From positions 3,782,001-3,846,000 of the forward strand of contig NZ_CP064030.1 of the NCBI RefSeq assembly GCF_016865235.1: a stretch of DNA of 64,000 nucleotides, in the 5' to 3' direction. The notes under the pieces are model-generated. The model was not told the origin of the DNA. It saw only the letters and a program-made list of their open reading frames with translations, and ran no database searches. Positions within the stretch are counted from its first letter, which is position 1. Every line of letters begins with the position of its first letter. This stretch comes from Dyella caseinilytica (lineage in GTDB: Bacteria > Pseudomonadota > Gammaproteobacteria > Xanthomonadales > Rhodanobacteraceae). Shown in pieces: positions 16,975-26,679 of this stretch. The translations under genes and the position numbers were made by a program.

Positions 16975-17992
16975 GTTCGTTCCGTTGAAGGTCCGCAGTG
17001 ACCATCATGCGACACAACTCTTCAAGACCCGTCTTGGGCTCCCACCCTAATTTGGCTTTGGCCTTGGCCGGGTCACCGATCAAAAGATCGACCTCGGCTG
17101 GACGGTAATACCTGGGATTGATGACTACCATCGCACGGCCGGTTTCGCGACAAATGCCACGCTCGCCCTCCCCTTCCCCGCGCCAGTCGATCGTGATGTC
17201 CACGCCCTTGAAAGCCATAGCCACGAAATCACGAACGGTTTCCGTGCGATTGGTCGCCAGCACGAAGGTATCGGGCTCGTCCGCCTGCAGCATGCGCCAC
17301 ATGCCCTCGACATATTCCTTTGCGAATCCCCAGTCGCGCCTAGCGTCAAGATTACCGAGCTCAAGCCGGTCCGTGCGGCCCAACTTGATCTTAGCCACCG
17401 TATCAGTGATCTTGCGGGTCACGAACTCTCTTCCGCGCAGCGGCGATTCGTGATTGAACAGGATTCCGCTGCTACCAAAGATTCCATAGGACTCGCGGTA
17501 GTTCACCGTCATCCAGTGAGCATAGAGTTTGGCAACACCGTACGGACTGCGCGGATAGAAGGGAGTGTCCTCTTTCTGAGGAACTGCCTGCACCTTGCCA
17601 AACATCTCAGACGTCGATGCCTGGTAAAAGCGGATCTTCGGGTTGACGATGCGAATCGCCTCTAGAAGATTCAATGCGCCAACCGCAGTGATTTGCGCGG
17701 TAAGCACAGGTTGATCAAACGAGACACCAACAAAGCTCTGAGCCGCCAAGTTGTATACTTCGGTAGCCTCGGTCTCCTGCAATAGCCGGATCGCCGAGCC
17801 AAGGTCGGTCAGGTCATACTCCACCAGATGCAAGTTCGGCTGTTTGTCGATGCCGAGTTCTTCAATCCGCCAGAAATTGACCGAGCTCGTACGTCGATAC
17901 GTACCGTAGACGGTGTATCCCTTTTGAAGAAGCAGTTCGGCGAGATAGGCACCGTCCTGGCCGGAGATGCCCGTGATGATCGCAGTTTTCAT
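16958..17992 (-). CDS. gmd: GDP-mannose 4,6-dehydratase
   Basis: Converts GDP-D-mannose to GDP-4-keto-6-deoxy-D-mannose. The 344-residue protein has the NADP loop TGISGQDGAYLAELLL, the Gmd-specific YGTYRRTSSVNFWRI, catalytic Tyr-Lys in YGVAKLYAHW, and the long conserved run around FNHESPLRGREFVTRKITD, then DARRDWGFAKEYVE. The start at 17992 is preferred over an in-frame ATG seven codons upstream, because the shorter form matches the family N-terminus and follows AGGAAAAAG. With ManC, ManB and Rmd it completes a GDP-D-rhamnose pathway. About 58 bases separate it from the glycosyltransferase upstream in the operon. Confidence 0.96.
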   Translation of the reverse strand: MKTAIITGISGQDGAYLAELLLQKGYTVYGTYRRTSSVNFWRIEELGIDKQPNLHLVEYDLTDLGSAIRLLQETEATEVYNLAAQSFVGVSFDQPVLTAQITAVGALNLLEAIRIVNPKIRFYQASTSEMFGKVQAVPQKEDTPFYPRSPYGVAKLYAHWMTVNYRESYGIFGSSGILFNHESPLRGREFVTRKITDTVAKIKLGRTDRLELGNLDARRDWGFAKEYVEGMWRMLQADEPDTFVLATNRTETVRDFVAMAFKGVDITIDWRGEGEGERGICRETGRAMVVINPRYYRPAEVDLLIGDPAKAKAKLGWEPKTGLEELCRMMVTADLQRNERGQSF

Positions 17993-18050
17993 GGAGCTTT
18001 TTCCTGATTTCATAATGCGATTAGTCCAATTGCGACGAATTATTAAGTGT

Positions 18051-21000
18051 CTAACCCGGTGACCAGGTTTTATGAGATGACTTTCCAGTCACCGCGTCGA
18101 GGAACTGTTTGGCGCTTGTCGCCCACGAATTTACAGTGACACCCGACTGACTCGAAATTGTTCCATGTCGAACGGCGGCAAGCGATCGCTCGATGGATTG
18201 CGCCAAATCATCCGCAGACTCCCCAGCAAAATAGAGGATTCCGTCACCGCCGACCTCCCGGAACACGGGAAGATCACGAGCGAGCACGGTAATGCCACGC
18301 ATAGCCGCTTCGATGATTGGTAAACCAAAGCCCTCACCACGGGAAGCAACAAGCAACAGACTAGCCAAATCATATAGATGATCAAGGAGCTCATCGCTAG
18401 CGGTGGAGAACCAAGTCACGCAGCCGGACGCAACCACCTGGTGACCCAACCGCTCGACCAATTGCTCAACACACCAGCCTTGCTTGCCCACAATGACCAA
18501 TTGTGCGTCAACATTTCGCGCGCGCAGCTTCTCAAATGCTTCCAGCGCCTGACCATGTCCCTTACGGGGTTCGATCGTGCCAACCATAAGGACGACATTC
18601 TCTTTCTGCCGCAACCGCCTTAATTGCTCTTCTTCTTCAACGGACATGCCGCGAGATGGCATGCTGGCGTGAACATCACCACCTAAGTGGAACCAAGACA
18701 GTTCCAGTGGACGTTGACGCGCAGTCGAGGGTAGCCAGTTGGCAAACTCGTCTGCCACGGATCGTGAAATAGCTACGATCCGATCTGCCGCAGCTGCTAC
18801 GGTCCGATACCAAGGTCCAAAAATTTCCGTCGCATTTGGCGGAAACCACTCGGGATGCGCCAAGGGCAGCATGTCGTACAGGACAAAAACGATCTCGACA
18901 CCTTTTGTCTTCAACGAACTGAACAATTCCGAGGCTGCGAGAACGTCGACAGGTGCCAGATCGAGGGCAACAAATACGTCGCCATGACTGACATCGATAG
19001 GATCGTCCCCTAACGTCGTCTCGGGACAGCCAAGGAAAGTACACGTGAATCGGCGAGCGTAGCGATAGACGCCATCTGCATTGGCATAAACAGGCTCAAT
19101 GCGCCAGCTGTTTTGGCCTTGCATCAGCAGCTCGCTAAGAATGCTGCGTACAACGCGTTGGATTCCGCTGCCTGCATCCTTTCGGACGAGTTCCGAAACA
19201 TCCAGCAACAGCTGGCGACAAGGCGCGGCCGGTCCGAGCAGCGATGAGAGACCCAGCGCTACGGCATTGCGATCAACATTCGTCGGATCGACTGTCGAAT
19301 GGATCGCCGATAGCCGATCTACAGCGCGCTGAAGAATGCGGCGTGAGCTGTGCTCATGGAACGCATCAATAGCCAATGAATATTGCTTGGCAACGTGTGC
19401 AGGATCATGCAACCGCTCCAGATAGTCTCGGCCCGCCTGAGCGAGTGCCGAACGCGCCGCCTTGGAATCAATGAGCTTGCCGATGCTGGCGGCAAGGTCT
19501 TCGACTCTGAATTCATCCTCCAGCGTTATCGCTGCATTGCTCGGCAATTCGGCCAATGAACCGTGAGCGTTGACGATCGTCGGAAGACCCCATGCCAGAC
19601 AATCAAGCACAGCCCCGGACGCTTCGCCACGTGACTGGCGCCTCAGCTGGACAGCGATATCTGCGGATGCGAGCCAACGGCGGTAGGTCTCTTTATCTGC
19701 AAAGCCCGTTATGACGACATTGCGGACACCGGCCGCTTTGACGCGCTCATGCAGCATTTTCTCCCAGGCCGAGTCGGCAGCCCGACCGACAAAAACGAGC
19801 TTGCAGTCGGCGCGATCACTAAAGGAACTCAACCACGCTTCAAGCAACGACTCATTGCACTTGTTGGCGCTAAGCATTCCAAACGTAGCCACCACCAACT
19901 GTCTATCGTCCAGCCCAAGTGCGCGTCGGGCCCCGGCGCGATCAACCTCGTTCTGCACCTTGCGAAGGTGAGGAATTTGCGCAAAACGTTTCGTTTGATC
20001 GTTGCCGTACCACTCGTTGGCAAGCTCACGACTGTGCGCAGAATGGACTATCACACCATCGGCGCCGGCAACCACGCTCCAGTTACAAGGAAACTTGAAA
20101 GCAGTGACATTTCGATCCACGGTCTCGCCGAGCATCTTCAGGGCGTGATAGCCATACCCTTCATAAAGGGCCCGCTGCCATACACCCGGGGATCGACCCG
20201 TGTCCTGCATCCAATGATGAAGATTGCCGAGGTAAAAATCGTGCAACGCCACGGTTCCACCGACTTTCGCCAACACATCAAACATGTGCGCGTGGAATTC
20301 GGAGTTCCCGAAATGATAAAGCACTCGATCAAAGTGCTTAGCATTGGCGAGAAACCAATGCACATCTCGCACGGGCAGAACCAAGCCGTCGAGATGGGTG
20401 GCTCTATCGGCATTATCAACGATCAATTCGATGTCGTAATGCGCCATCAATTCTGGCAACAGTTCCGCACTGAAATCTGCGATCCCGGACTGCTGCGGCG
20501 GCAACGGTGACAAGTACGCCAACTTGGGTTTGCCGCGTCGAGTAACGGCCTGATCCACCGGAGAGGCTGCGGCACGCCGCGCCCCAACGGCCATCTCTAT
20601 ACCCTTCCACGCTTGGGTAGCGGTTCGCTCCCAAGAGAATTCCTTGCTACGTGCAAGGCCATTCGAAGCAAGTCGCCCTCGCAGCTCATCGTCCGATAGA
20701 ACGCGGATGATGGTATCGGCAATAGAGTGCTTGTCTCGCGGATCGAACCCTTCCCCGTCTGGACCAATCACCTCTGGCAAGCTGGATGTCTTGGACGCGA
20801 TTACAGGCGCCCCCACAGACATGGCCTCCAAAACCGGCAATCCAAACCCCTCGTGCCACGATGGAAACACGAATAGCTCACACAGCCGGTACAACGCGAG
20901 CAGATCTTCATCAGGCACAAAGCCCGTTAAGACCAGTGCATCGCTAGCCAAGCCAACGCGTCGTGCAAGCGCATACAGGCGCTCGGACTCTTCTGACTGC

Positions 21001-21821
21001 ACTGAGCAGACGATTGCAAGCTGATGGGACGTTGCAAAGCCGCCCGTCATCGCGAACGCCTCAATCAACAGATCGATGTTCTTCCGATGGTCTATTCCAC
21101 CGGTGTACATCACAAACGGTTTGTTGAGCTTTAACTTTGTGCGAAGCTCACGCCCTGCGTGCTCTGGCATAACCATGGGCGCGTAGCGCTCATCCACAGC
21201 TGCGGAGATATTTAGCGCGCGATCCGGCGCATATTCCAATGCATCAACGACCTCACGGCGGGAACTATCGGAAATGGCAAGCAGGACATCCGCTTTGGAG
21301 AGGCTCCTAAGGACGCTCAGATACCAGTTGCGTAGCCGAGGTTCACGCAGATAAATATCCGGGTATGTGTACGGAATGAGGTCATAAACGACCGCTGCCG
21401 TAGCAACGCCAGAATCGGCTGACGGTAGCGAGCAGATGCAGTCGTCGACCCAGCCTTCAAAAGAACTGACGAGAAGAAAACAGTCAGGTGCGATCGATGC
21501 GATCACAGCATCGCGTACCACCTGGCTTGCCTCAATACGCCACGCATTACCCTCATCCCTTGTGTTACGAGGCAACGGCGCGTTCCAGACGTGGATGTCT
21601 TGAGGATCCACATTCGCCAGCAATTCACGGCGCAGCTCGATGGCGGATTCCTGCATGTCGCCGTTAATAAGGAACGATATCCGCCGCCCCCCTGCTTGCC
21701 GGATCAAAGCGCTTACGAGCGATTTGGCATAAATGCCGATACCCCGCTTTCCATGCACGAGGCTTTGGCACGCCTGCAAATCAATGAGCAAATGCATAGG
21801 GAGACTGTTTTCCTGATCCAT
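18051..21821 (-). CDS. Triple-module GT4 glycosyltransferase (WbdA-like polymerase)
   Basis: A 1256-residue cytosolic protein with three GT-B modules. Module A (about 1-400) has LIDLQACQSLVHGKRGIG, MYTGGIDHRKN and WHEGFGLPVLEAMSVGAPV. Module B (about 429-850) has YLSPLPPQQSGIADFS, HNADR-like turns and SRGEASGAVLDCLAWGLPT, a variant in which the usual EX7E glutamates are shifted or replaced. Module C (about 866-1256) has LLDVSELVRKDAGSGIQRVV, VGTIEPRKGHGQALE and RGEGFGLPIIEAAMRG. Modules A and C are paralogous to those of the enzyme at 3813. Such enzymes add several sugars in sequence to build the O-chain before ABC export. The start lies one base after the upstream stop (TGACATG); a later ATG is eight codons in. 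Confidence 0.92.
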   Translation of the reverse strand: MDQENSLPMHLLIDLQACQSLVHGKRGIGIYAKSLVSALIRQAGGRRISFLINGDMQESAIELRRELLANVDPQDIHVWNAPLPRNTRDEGNAWRIEASQVVRDAVIASIAPDCFLLVSSFEGWVDDCICSLPSADSGVATAAVVYDLIPYTYPDIYLREPRLRNWYLSVLRSLSKADVLLAISDSSRREVVDALEYAPDRALNISAAVDERYAPMVMPEHAGRELRTKLKLNKPFVMYTGGIDHRKNIDLLIEAFAMTGGFATSHQLAIVCSVQSEESERLYALARRVGLASDALVLTGFVPDEDLLALYRLCELFVFPSWHEGFGLPVLEAMSVGAPVIASKTSSLPEVIGPDGEGFDPRDKHSIADTIIRVLSDDELRGRLASNGLARSKEFSWERTATQAWKGIEMAVGARRAAASPVDQAVTRRGKPKLAYLSPLPPQQSGIADFSAELLPELMAHYDIELIVDNADRATHLDGLVLPVRDVHWFLANAKHFDRVLYHFGNSEFHAHMFDVLAKVGGTVALHDFYLGNLHHWMQDTGRSPGVWQRALYEGYGYHALKMLGETVDRNVTAFKFPCNWSVVAGADGVIVHSAHSRELANEWYGNDQTKRFAQIPHLRKVQNEVDRAGARRALGLDDRQLVVATFGMLSANKCNESLLEAWLSSFSDRADCKLVFVGRAADSAWEKMLHERVKAAGVRNVVITGFADKETYRRWLASADIAVQLRRQSRGEASGAVLDCLAWGLPTIVNAHGSLAELPSNAAITLEDEFRVEDLAASIGKLIDSKAARSALAQAGRDYLERLHDPAHVAKQYSLAIDAFHEHSSRRILQRAVDRLSAIHSTVDPTNVDRNAVALGLSSLLGPAAPCRQLLLDVSELVRKDAGSGIQRVVRSILSELLMQGQNSWRIEPVYANADGVYRYARRFTCTFLGCPETTLGDDPIDVSHGDVFVALDLAPVDVLAASELFSSLKTKGVEIVFVLYDMLPLAHPEWFPPNATEIFGPWYRTVAAAADRIVAISRSVADEFANWLPSTARQRPLELSWFHLGGDVHASMPSRGMSVEEEEQLRRLRQKENVVLMVGTIEPRKGHGQALEAFEKLRARNVDAQLVIVGKQGWCVEQLVERLGHQVVASGCVTWFSTASDELLDHLYDLASLLLVASRGEGFGLPIIEAAMRGITVLARDLPVFREVGGDGILYFAGESADDLAQSIERSLAAVRHGTISSQSGVTVNSWATSAKQFLDAVTGKSSHKTWSPG

Positions 21822-21822
21822 G

Positions 21823-23175
21823 TCACGAGGACTTCATAGCGCTATCAAGCATCGATCGAACGGTTTGCGCCCGTCCGGGCAAGTCCATTGCACCGCCTGG
21901 CGCCATATCGGATGGAGCAGACGGTGCCGCGGGTCGAGCATTGCTCACGACAGTGCGAACCAAGCGAGCCTTGAGCCCTGGCGTAGCAATCAAAAGAATA
22001 GAGCCAATCCGCCGCAACACAGGGCGGTTTGTGGCTGCGACCAAAAGGCGAATCGCAGTAGATTTGTTCAATTCGGAGTCCCCGGATGAATCCCGCCGCA
22101 CCGCCGAACGCAGGACACGCGCGATGAAACGTGGTCCTTTCGTTATGCGCCAAGAACGGCTATGCAGAATCTGCTGCAACTTGGTGTCGACAGCACGCTC
22201 GCGTTTCTGGGCCTCAACCAAGGCCACCTGCACATTTTCTGCAAAGTTGAGCCGTTCATGCACACGCTCGATCGCAGCCTCTGCGCTATCCAGCCGATTG
22301 GCCATACGATCCAGATACCCGCCGAAAACGGCAAGTCTGTCATCCAGCCCATTCAGAATTTCGGCCTGCATGTTCGCCAAGTGTTCGGCCCTGGCAATGG
22401 CAGCGCCGTGACCCTCGCGAACTCGCTGCCCGTTCGCACGTTCAACCTCGACCTCTTGAGAGAGGCGATCCATTTGCTCCCGCGCCCACGATTCGGAATA
22501 GAGCATGAAATCGTCAAAAAAGTTTGGTGGCCGCGAAAAATACTTGATGCGACCTTCGTGCTCGCAAGCCACATAAAACCGATTCAGACCGTCGTCGTAG
22601 GCAAATAGGTAACTGGCGTCGAGCAGCAAGTGCTCCCATTCGCCAAATGTCGGCTCCTGCGAATTGGGCTTGGTGGCTTCGACGAGAATGATCCAGGGGC
22701 GAAAGCGGCTCAAGTCCAGGCTTCGAAGCACAGCGGCTTCCGAACCCTCGACATCCACTTTGAGGAAATGCACGTCCTTCGGCGCATAGGCCCGAAAGAC
22801 AGCGTTCAATGTATGCGCCTTCAGTCGTTTCTTGACGACATTCCAGCCGTCTTTTGAGTAACGCTCAGCGTAATCCTGGCTCACTGTCGACAGACCCGTG
22901 TCCTCGACGTCGAAAAGTTCGATATAACCAGGCACATCGGAGATGGGCGTGTTGAGATTGATGTCGTGAGGACGGTCATCGCAAATCAAGCGAAACCAGC
23001 GATCTACCGGCTCGATATTGACGCCGCGCCACCCACGCAACTGAAAGGCCTTGGTCACCGACCCATTGATGGGATGCTGTGCGCCCACGTCTACATAAAA
23101 GCCCTCGCTGATGTCTGCAAGAGCACGAACCAGCATCACGTCCTCGTAATTTTGGGCATACGAGATCATGGTCAT
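21823..23175 (-). CDS. FkbM-family methyltransferase with coiled coil (possible O-chain terminator)
   Basis: A 450-residue protein. Residues about 1-200 form an FkbM-type SAM methyltransferase (YAQNYEDVMLVRAL, FYVDVGAQHP as the SAM motif, VNIEPVDRWF, FLKVDVEGSEAAVLRSLD). Residues about 230-335 are a long, almost uninterrupted heptad-rich coiled coil full of Glu, Arg, Ala and Leu. It then has HSRSWRITKGPR and a basic amphipathic tail (RPVLRRIGSILL, ATPGLKARLV). The layout of catalytic head, coiled coil and membrane-seeking tail resembles WbdD, which caps E. coli O9a chains and sets their length. The start is set by an exact ATGA overlap with wzt. WbdD-like function is inference: no kinase domain is present. 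Confidence 0.85.
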   Translation of the reverse strand: MTMISYAQNYEDVMLVRALADISEGFYVDVGAQHPINGSVTKAFQLRGWRGVNIEPVDRWFRLICDDRPHDINLNTPISDVPGYIELFDVEDTGLSTVSQDYAERYSKDGWNVVKKRLKAHTLNAVFRAYAPKDVHFLKVDVEGSEAAVLRSLDLSRFRPWIILVEATKPNSQEPTFGEWEHLLLDASYLFAYDDGLNRFYVACEHEGRIKYFSRPPNFFDDFMLYSESWAREQMDRLSQEVEVERANGQRVREGHGAAIARAEHLANMQAEILNGLDDRLAVFGGYLDRMANRLDSAEAAIERVHERLNFAENVQVALVEAQKRERAVDTKLQQILHSRSWRITKGPRFIARVLRSAVRRDSSGDSELNKSTAIRLLVAATNRPVLRRIGSILLIATPGLKARLVRTVVSNARPAAPSAPSDMAPGGAMDLPGRAQTVRSMLDSAMKSS

Positions 23176-24398
23176 GCGCGCAACACCTTGATGCTTGGCG
23201 GAATCCACGCGAGCCCGACGAAATCGGGCTTATCCAAATTGGTCACAGAGAACGTGAGCGCAAGATCACGCCATTCGTAGTTATTGACCAGATGGGTATC
23301 CGTGCTTACCAGTGCGGTGGAAATGGAGTAATGGCCCGGCCCCAGGTTGGCGGGGAAGTCGACCAGGAACTCAATGGATTCGCCGCTTTTGATATCGGAC
23401 ACCACCTGTTTCGTATGGAACGTATTGGTCCCATACACCTGTTGCCCCGTTCGGTCCTTGATCATGTAGCCAAGCACGAGTTGCGGCACGGCTACCTTTG
23501 CCGAAACCTTCACGCGCAGATGCAAGGCTTGCCCCACCGCCACAAACTCGACAGGCGCTCCGGCCGCGTTATAAAGCGCGATGCTCGACACCTGGACTTC
23601 GCCGGTGCCCGATATCGTCTGGGTTCGGCCATCCGCCTTAACTTCCGTGCGAATTTTGTTGTTTTCTTTATCCGCGATCAGGGCGTTGTAGTAATCCATG
23701 ATCGCTTCGGGTTCACCATCCCGGATAACGCGGCCATGTTCAAGCAAAATGGCGCGGGTACAAAGCGCCTGAACGGCCGCCTTGTCGTGGGAAACGATAA
23801 GCAGCGTGGTACCCGCCTTCTGGAATTCGCGGATACGCGCAAAGCTCTTGTGTTGAAAGTAGGTATCGCCCACTGAGAGCGCCTCATCGACGATGAGCAC
23901 TTCCGGGCGAAATGCGGTCGCAACGCTGAATGCAACGCGCATGGACATGCCGCTGGAATAGGTGCGTACGGGCTCGTCGAAATAGGAGCCTATCTCCGCA
24001 AAATCCTCAATGGCAGCAATGACACCATCGACATCCTGGCGGCTAAAACCCATGAGTCCGGAAGAATGATAGACATTCTGGCGGCCAGTCAGATCGGGGT
24101 TGAAGCCCATGCCCAGCTCAAGGATGGCGGCGATTCGCCCAAAGTACGCGACAGTCCCCTCGCTCGCGCGTGAAGTACCGGTGATGATTTTCAGCAACGT
24201 GCTTTTGCCGGCACCGTTCTCACCGACGATACCTATGGCCTCCCCCTCCTTTACGGAGAAAGAGATATCGCGAAGCACCCATTTTTCGTGCCTGCTATGG
24301 CCTTTGAAGCCGAACCAGTTCGCAAAACGCGACCATTCCGAAGAATAGTCCCGATAGGCCTTCCCCACCTTTTCTACCCTCAATACCTCGCGCGTCAT
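23172..24398 (-). CDS. wzt: O-polysaccharide ABC transporter ATPase with C-terminal carbohydrate-binding domain
   Basis: A 408-residue ATPase energising export of undecaprenyl-PP-linked polysaccharide. The nucleotide-binding domain (about 1-245) has Walker A GENGAGKSTLLK, signature YSSGMSMRVAF and Walker B VLIVDEALSVGD. Residues about 262-395 are a beta-sandwich of the Wzt C-terminal type, with GEVQVSSIALYNAAG, YGTNTF, GHYSISTALVSTDTHL and a YEW segment. In E. coli O9a/O8 this domain binds the modified non-reducing end of the finished chain before export. A related domain occurs in the sulfotransferase at 12753. The gene overlaps wzm and the methyltransferase gene by ATGA at each end. Confidence 0.94.
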   Translation of the reverse strand: MTREVLRVEKVGKAYRDYSSEWSRFANWFGFKGHSRHEKWVLRDISFSVKEGEAIGIVGENGAGKSTLLKIITGTSRASEGTVAYFGRIAAILELGMGFNPDLTGRQNVYHSSGLMGFSRQDVDGVIAAIEDFAEIGSYFDEPVRTYSSGMSMRVAFSVATAFRPEVLIVDEALSVGDTYFQHKSFARIREFQKAGTTLLIVSHDKAAVQALCTRAILLEHGRVIRDGEPEAIMDYYNALIADKENNKIRTEVKADGRTQTISGTGEVQVSSIALYNAAGAPVEFVAVGQALHLRVKVSAKVAVPQLVLGYMIKDRTGQQVYGTNTFHTKQVVSDIKSGESIEFLVDFPANLGPGHYSISTALVSTDTHLVNNYEWRDLALTFSVTNLDKPDFVGLAWIPPSIKVLRA

Positions 24399-25192
24399 AG
24401 CACATCCACCAGTTCAGGCGACGCCTTGCGGAACATATACAGGGCCAATCCTAAAAAAACGGTGCTTCCCACCAAAAGCAGGCTCAAGCGGACATAAGGC
24501 GGCATTTGCTGGAACAGCAAGACATTTTGATACCCCTGTATCACCGGAGTGACAGGGTTAAACGCAACGATCGACTGAAACTGTTTCGGAAGAACATCGG
24601 CAACGTAAACGATCGGCGTCATCCAGAACCACAACTGCAAGACAACGTTCATGACTTGTCCGACATCGCGAACAAAGACATTGATGACACCAAGCACCAG
24701 ACCAAGCGCCGCCGCGAAAACCAGCAAAACCATGGTCAGCAACGGCACCCAGAGAACGAGCCACGTTATAGGGTGATTCGTGATCAAAATGATCGCCAGG
24801 GTTGCCAACAGGAGCAGCGAATGATTCACCAGCGCCCCGCCCAAGGTAATGACGGGTATGCATATCCGCGGAAACGCAATTTTCTTCATCAGACCTGCGT
24901 TATCCACGAACATGGTCAGGCTACGTGACGTCACTTCCGCAAACAGGGACCAGGGCACCATTCCAGCAATCAGATAAACCGCATAAGAAAGATGCGCTCC
25001 CTTCCCCGCTGGAAGCTTTGCCGCAAGGAGGGATGAAAGCACGACGGCGTAAATGGCAACCTGCGCCAGAGGCTGCAATATCATCCAAGAAGCACCGAGC
25101 TTACTGCGGTTAAAGCGGGTCCTGAGATCCGCCTTAATCGCTGAAATCATGAAATGGCGATAACGCCATAGTGCGAGCAACATTTGATTCAT
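24395..25192 (-). CDS. wzm: O-polysaccharide ABC transporter permease
   Basis: A 265-residue ABC-2 type permease with six predicted membrane helices. The N-terminal ADLRTRFNRSKLGASWMILQ is the amphipathic segment and first helix typical of Wzm/KpsM-like exporters. NVFVRDVGQV and FWMTPIVYVADVLP are the conserved late motifs. It pairs with the ATPase encoded next to it (4-base overlap) to move the lipid-linked O-chain across the inner membrane. It is the first gene of the leftward operon. The 124 bases upstream to metB contain a small palindrome, AAAACCAGGTTTT (25241-25253), that could be a regulatory site. Confidence 0.93.
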   Translation of the reverse strand: MNQMLLALWRYRHFMISAIKADLRTRFNRSKLGASWMILQPLAQVAIYAVVLSSLLAAKLPAGKGAHLSYAVYLIAGMVPWSLFAEVTSRSLTMFVDNAGLMKKIAFPRICIPVITLGGALVNHSLLLLATLAIILITNHPITWLVLWVPLLTMVLLVFAAALGLVLGVINVFVRDVGQVMNVVLQLWFWMTPIVYVADVLPKQFQSIVAFNPVTPVIQGYQNVLLFQQMPPYVRLSLLLVGSTVFLGLALYMFRKASPELVDVL

Positions 25193-25316
25193 CGTTGATA
25201 ATGCTCAATCAGGTTTGCACCCGTTTCACCTGCAGAAGTGAAAACCAGGTTTTGGACAAATGACCTGCCAAGGCAGCGGATTGACAGCAAGCGCGAAATC
25301 CAGAAAGCGCTGTAAA

Positions 25317-26492
25317 TTAGATTTTCAGCGCACTTGCAAGTTCGTCCTTCAAATCCTTTACATCCTCAACGCCAACCGACAAGCGGATTAACCCATCACT
25401 GATACCAAGTCGCTTGCGGTTCGCCGCAGGCACTGAGGCATGAGTCATGATCGCGGGATGTTCGATCAGGCTTTCGACCCCGCCCAACGATTCAGCCAAC
25501 GCGAACAATTCGCAACGTTCAAGCATACGTCTGGCCTTCTTAAGACCGCCTTTCACCTCGATCGTGATGATGCCGCCGAAGCCGTGCATCTGTCGCTTGG
25601 CCAGCGCGTGTTGCGGGTGGCTCTTCAGACCCGGATAAATCGTCCGTTCCACTGCCGGGTGCTTCTCCAGCCATTGCGCCAGTTCCAGCGCACTGGAACA
25701 GTGCGCCTTCATGCGCAGATGCAGGGTCTTCAGGCCTCGCATGGCGAGGAAGGCGTCAAACGGACCAGCGATGGCACCGACCGAGTTCTGCAGGAAACCC
25801 ATCTGCTCGGCCAGATCCTTGCTGCCGGCCACGACGATGCCGCCGACCATGTCGGAATGGCCGTTGAGGTATTTGGTCGCCGAGTGCAGGACGAGATCTG
25901 CACCGAGCTCCAACGGACGCTGGATCATCGGTGAACAGAAGGTATTGTCAACCACCAGGATCAGCCCATGCTTCTTGGCGAATGCGGCGACTTTGGCCAG
26001 ATCGACCAGCTTGAGCATCGGATTGGTCGGCGTCTCAGCCCAGATCATCCGCGTATTGGGCTTGAGCGCGGCCTTCAGCGCCTGGGCATCATTCAGATCG
26101 ATAAAGCTGAAATCGAGCCCAGCCGAGCGCCGACGGACACGCTCGAACAGCCGGTAACTGCCGCCATAGAGGTCGTCCATGGCGATAACGTGGCTACCGG
26201 AGTCCAGCAGATCGAGCACCGTTGCCGCTGCCGCCAGCCCGGAGCCGAATGCAAAACCGGCAACCCCGCCCTCCAGATCGGCCACGCAGCGCTCATAGGC
26301 CATGCGCGTAGGATTTTGCGTACGCGAATATTCGTACCCCTTGTGCTTGCCAGGGCTTTCCTGCACGTAGGTCGAGGTGGCATAGATCGGCGTCATGATC
26401 GCGCCGGTACTGGGGTCGGGCTGTTGCCCGGCATGAATGGCACGCGTTCCGAGTCCGTGGCGTAAAGCGGCTTTTTTGGTCATGTCAGTCAT
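25317..26492 (-). CDS. metB: Cystathionine gamma-synthase/gamma-lyase family enzyme
   Basis: A PLP-dependent transsulfuration enzyme of about 391 residues. TRAIHAGQQPDPSTGAI is the family N-terminus. YSRTQNPTR binds the cofactor phosphate, AETPTNP and VVDNTFCSP bracket the PLP ring, HSATKYLNGHSDMVGG holds the PLP lysine, and SLGGVESLIEHPAIMTH is the C-terminal signature. Synthase (MetB) and lyase cannot be told apart by eye. The name metB follows the Xanthomonas convention, where this gene borders the LPS locus opposite etfA. Starts at 26492 or 26483 are both possible; neither has a clear ribosome site. It is transcribed divergently from rmlB. Confidence 0.9.
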   Translation of the reverse strand: MTDMTKKAALRHGLGTRAIHAGQQPDPSTGAIMTPIYATSTYVQESPGKHKGYEYSRTQNPTRMAYERCVADLEGGVAGFAFGSGLAAAATVLDLLDSGSHVIAMDDLYGGSYRLFERVRRRSAGLDFSFIDLNDAQALKAALKPNTRMIWAETPTNPMLKLVDLAKVAAFAKKHGLILVVDNTFCSPMIQRPLELGADLVLHSATKYLNGHSDMVGGIVVAGSKDLAEQMGFLQNSVGAIAGPFDAFLAMRGLKTLHLRMKAHCSSALELAQWLEKHPAVERTIYPGLKSHPQHALAKRQMHGFGGIITIEVKGGLKKARRMLERCELFALAESLGGVESLIEHPAIMTHASVPAANRKRLGISDGLIRLSVGVEDVKDLKDELASALKI

Positions 26493-26679
26493 CACATAAG
26501 GCGGCCCGGGACCGTACGTCCCCCCCATACCGCGTGGATCGATCCAGCATTCTACCTGCGAAACCTGACCTTGCCTTAATGAATGCAGCTCGGTGCGACG
26601 GTCTCCCTACTTGCGGCATGCGCTTTGTCCGGCCTCCGGGCCATGCCACAATAATCGTTCGCCATGTAAGGATTCGCGC

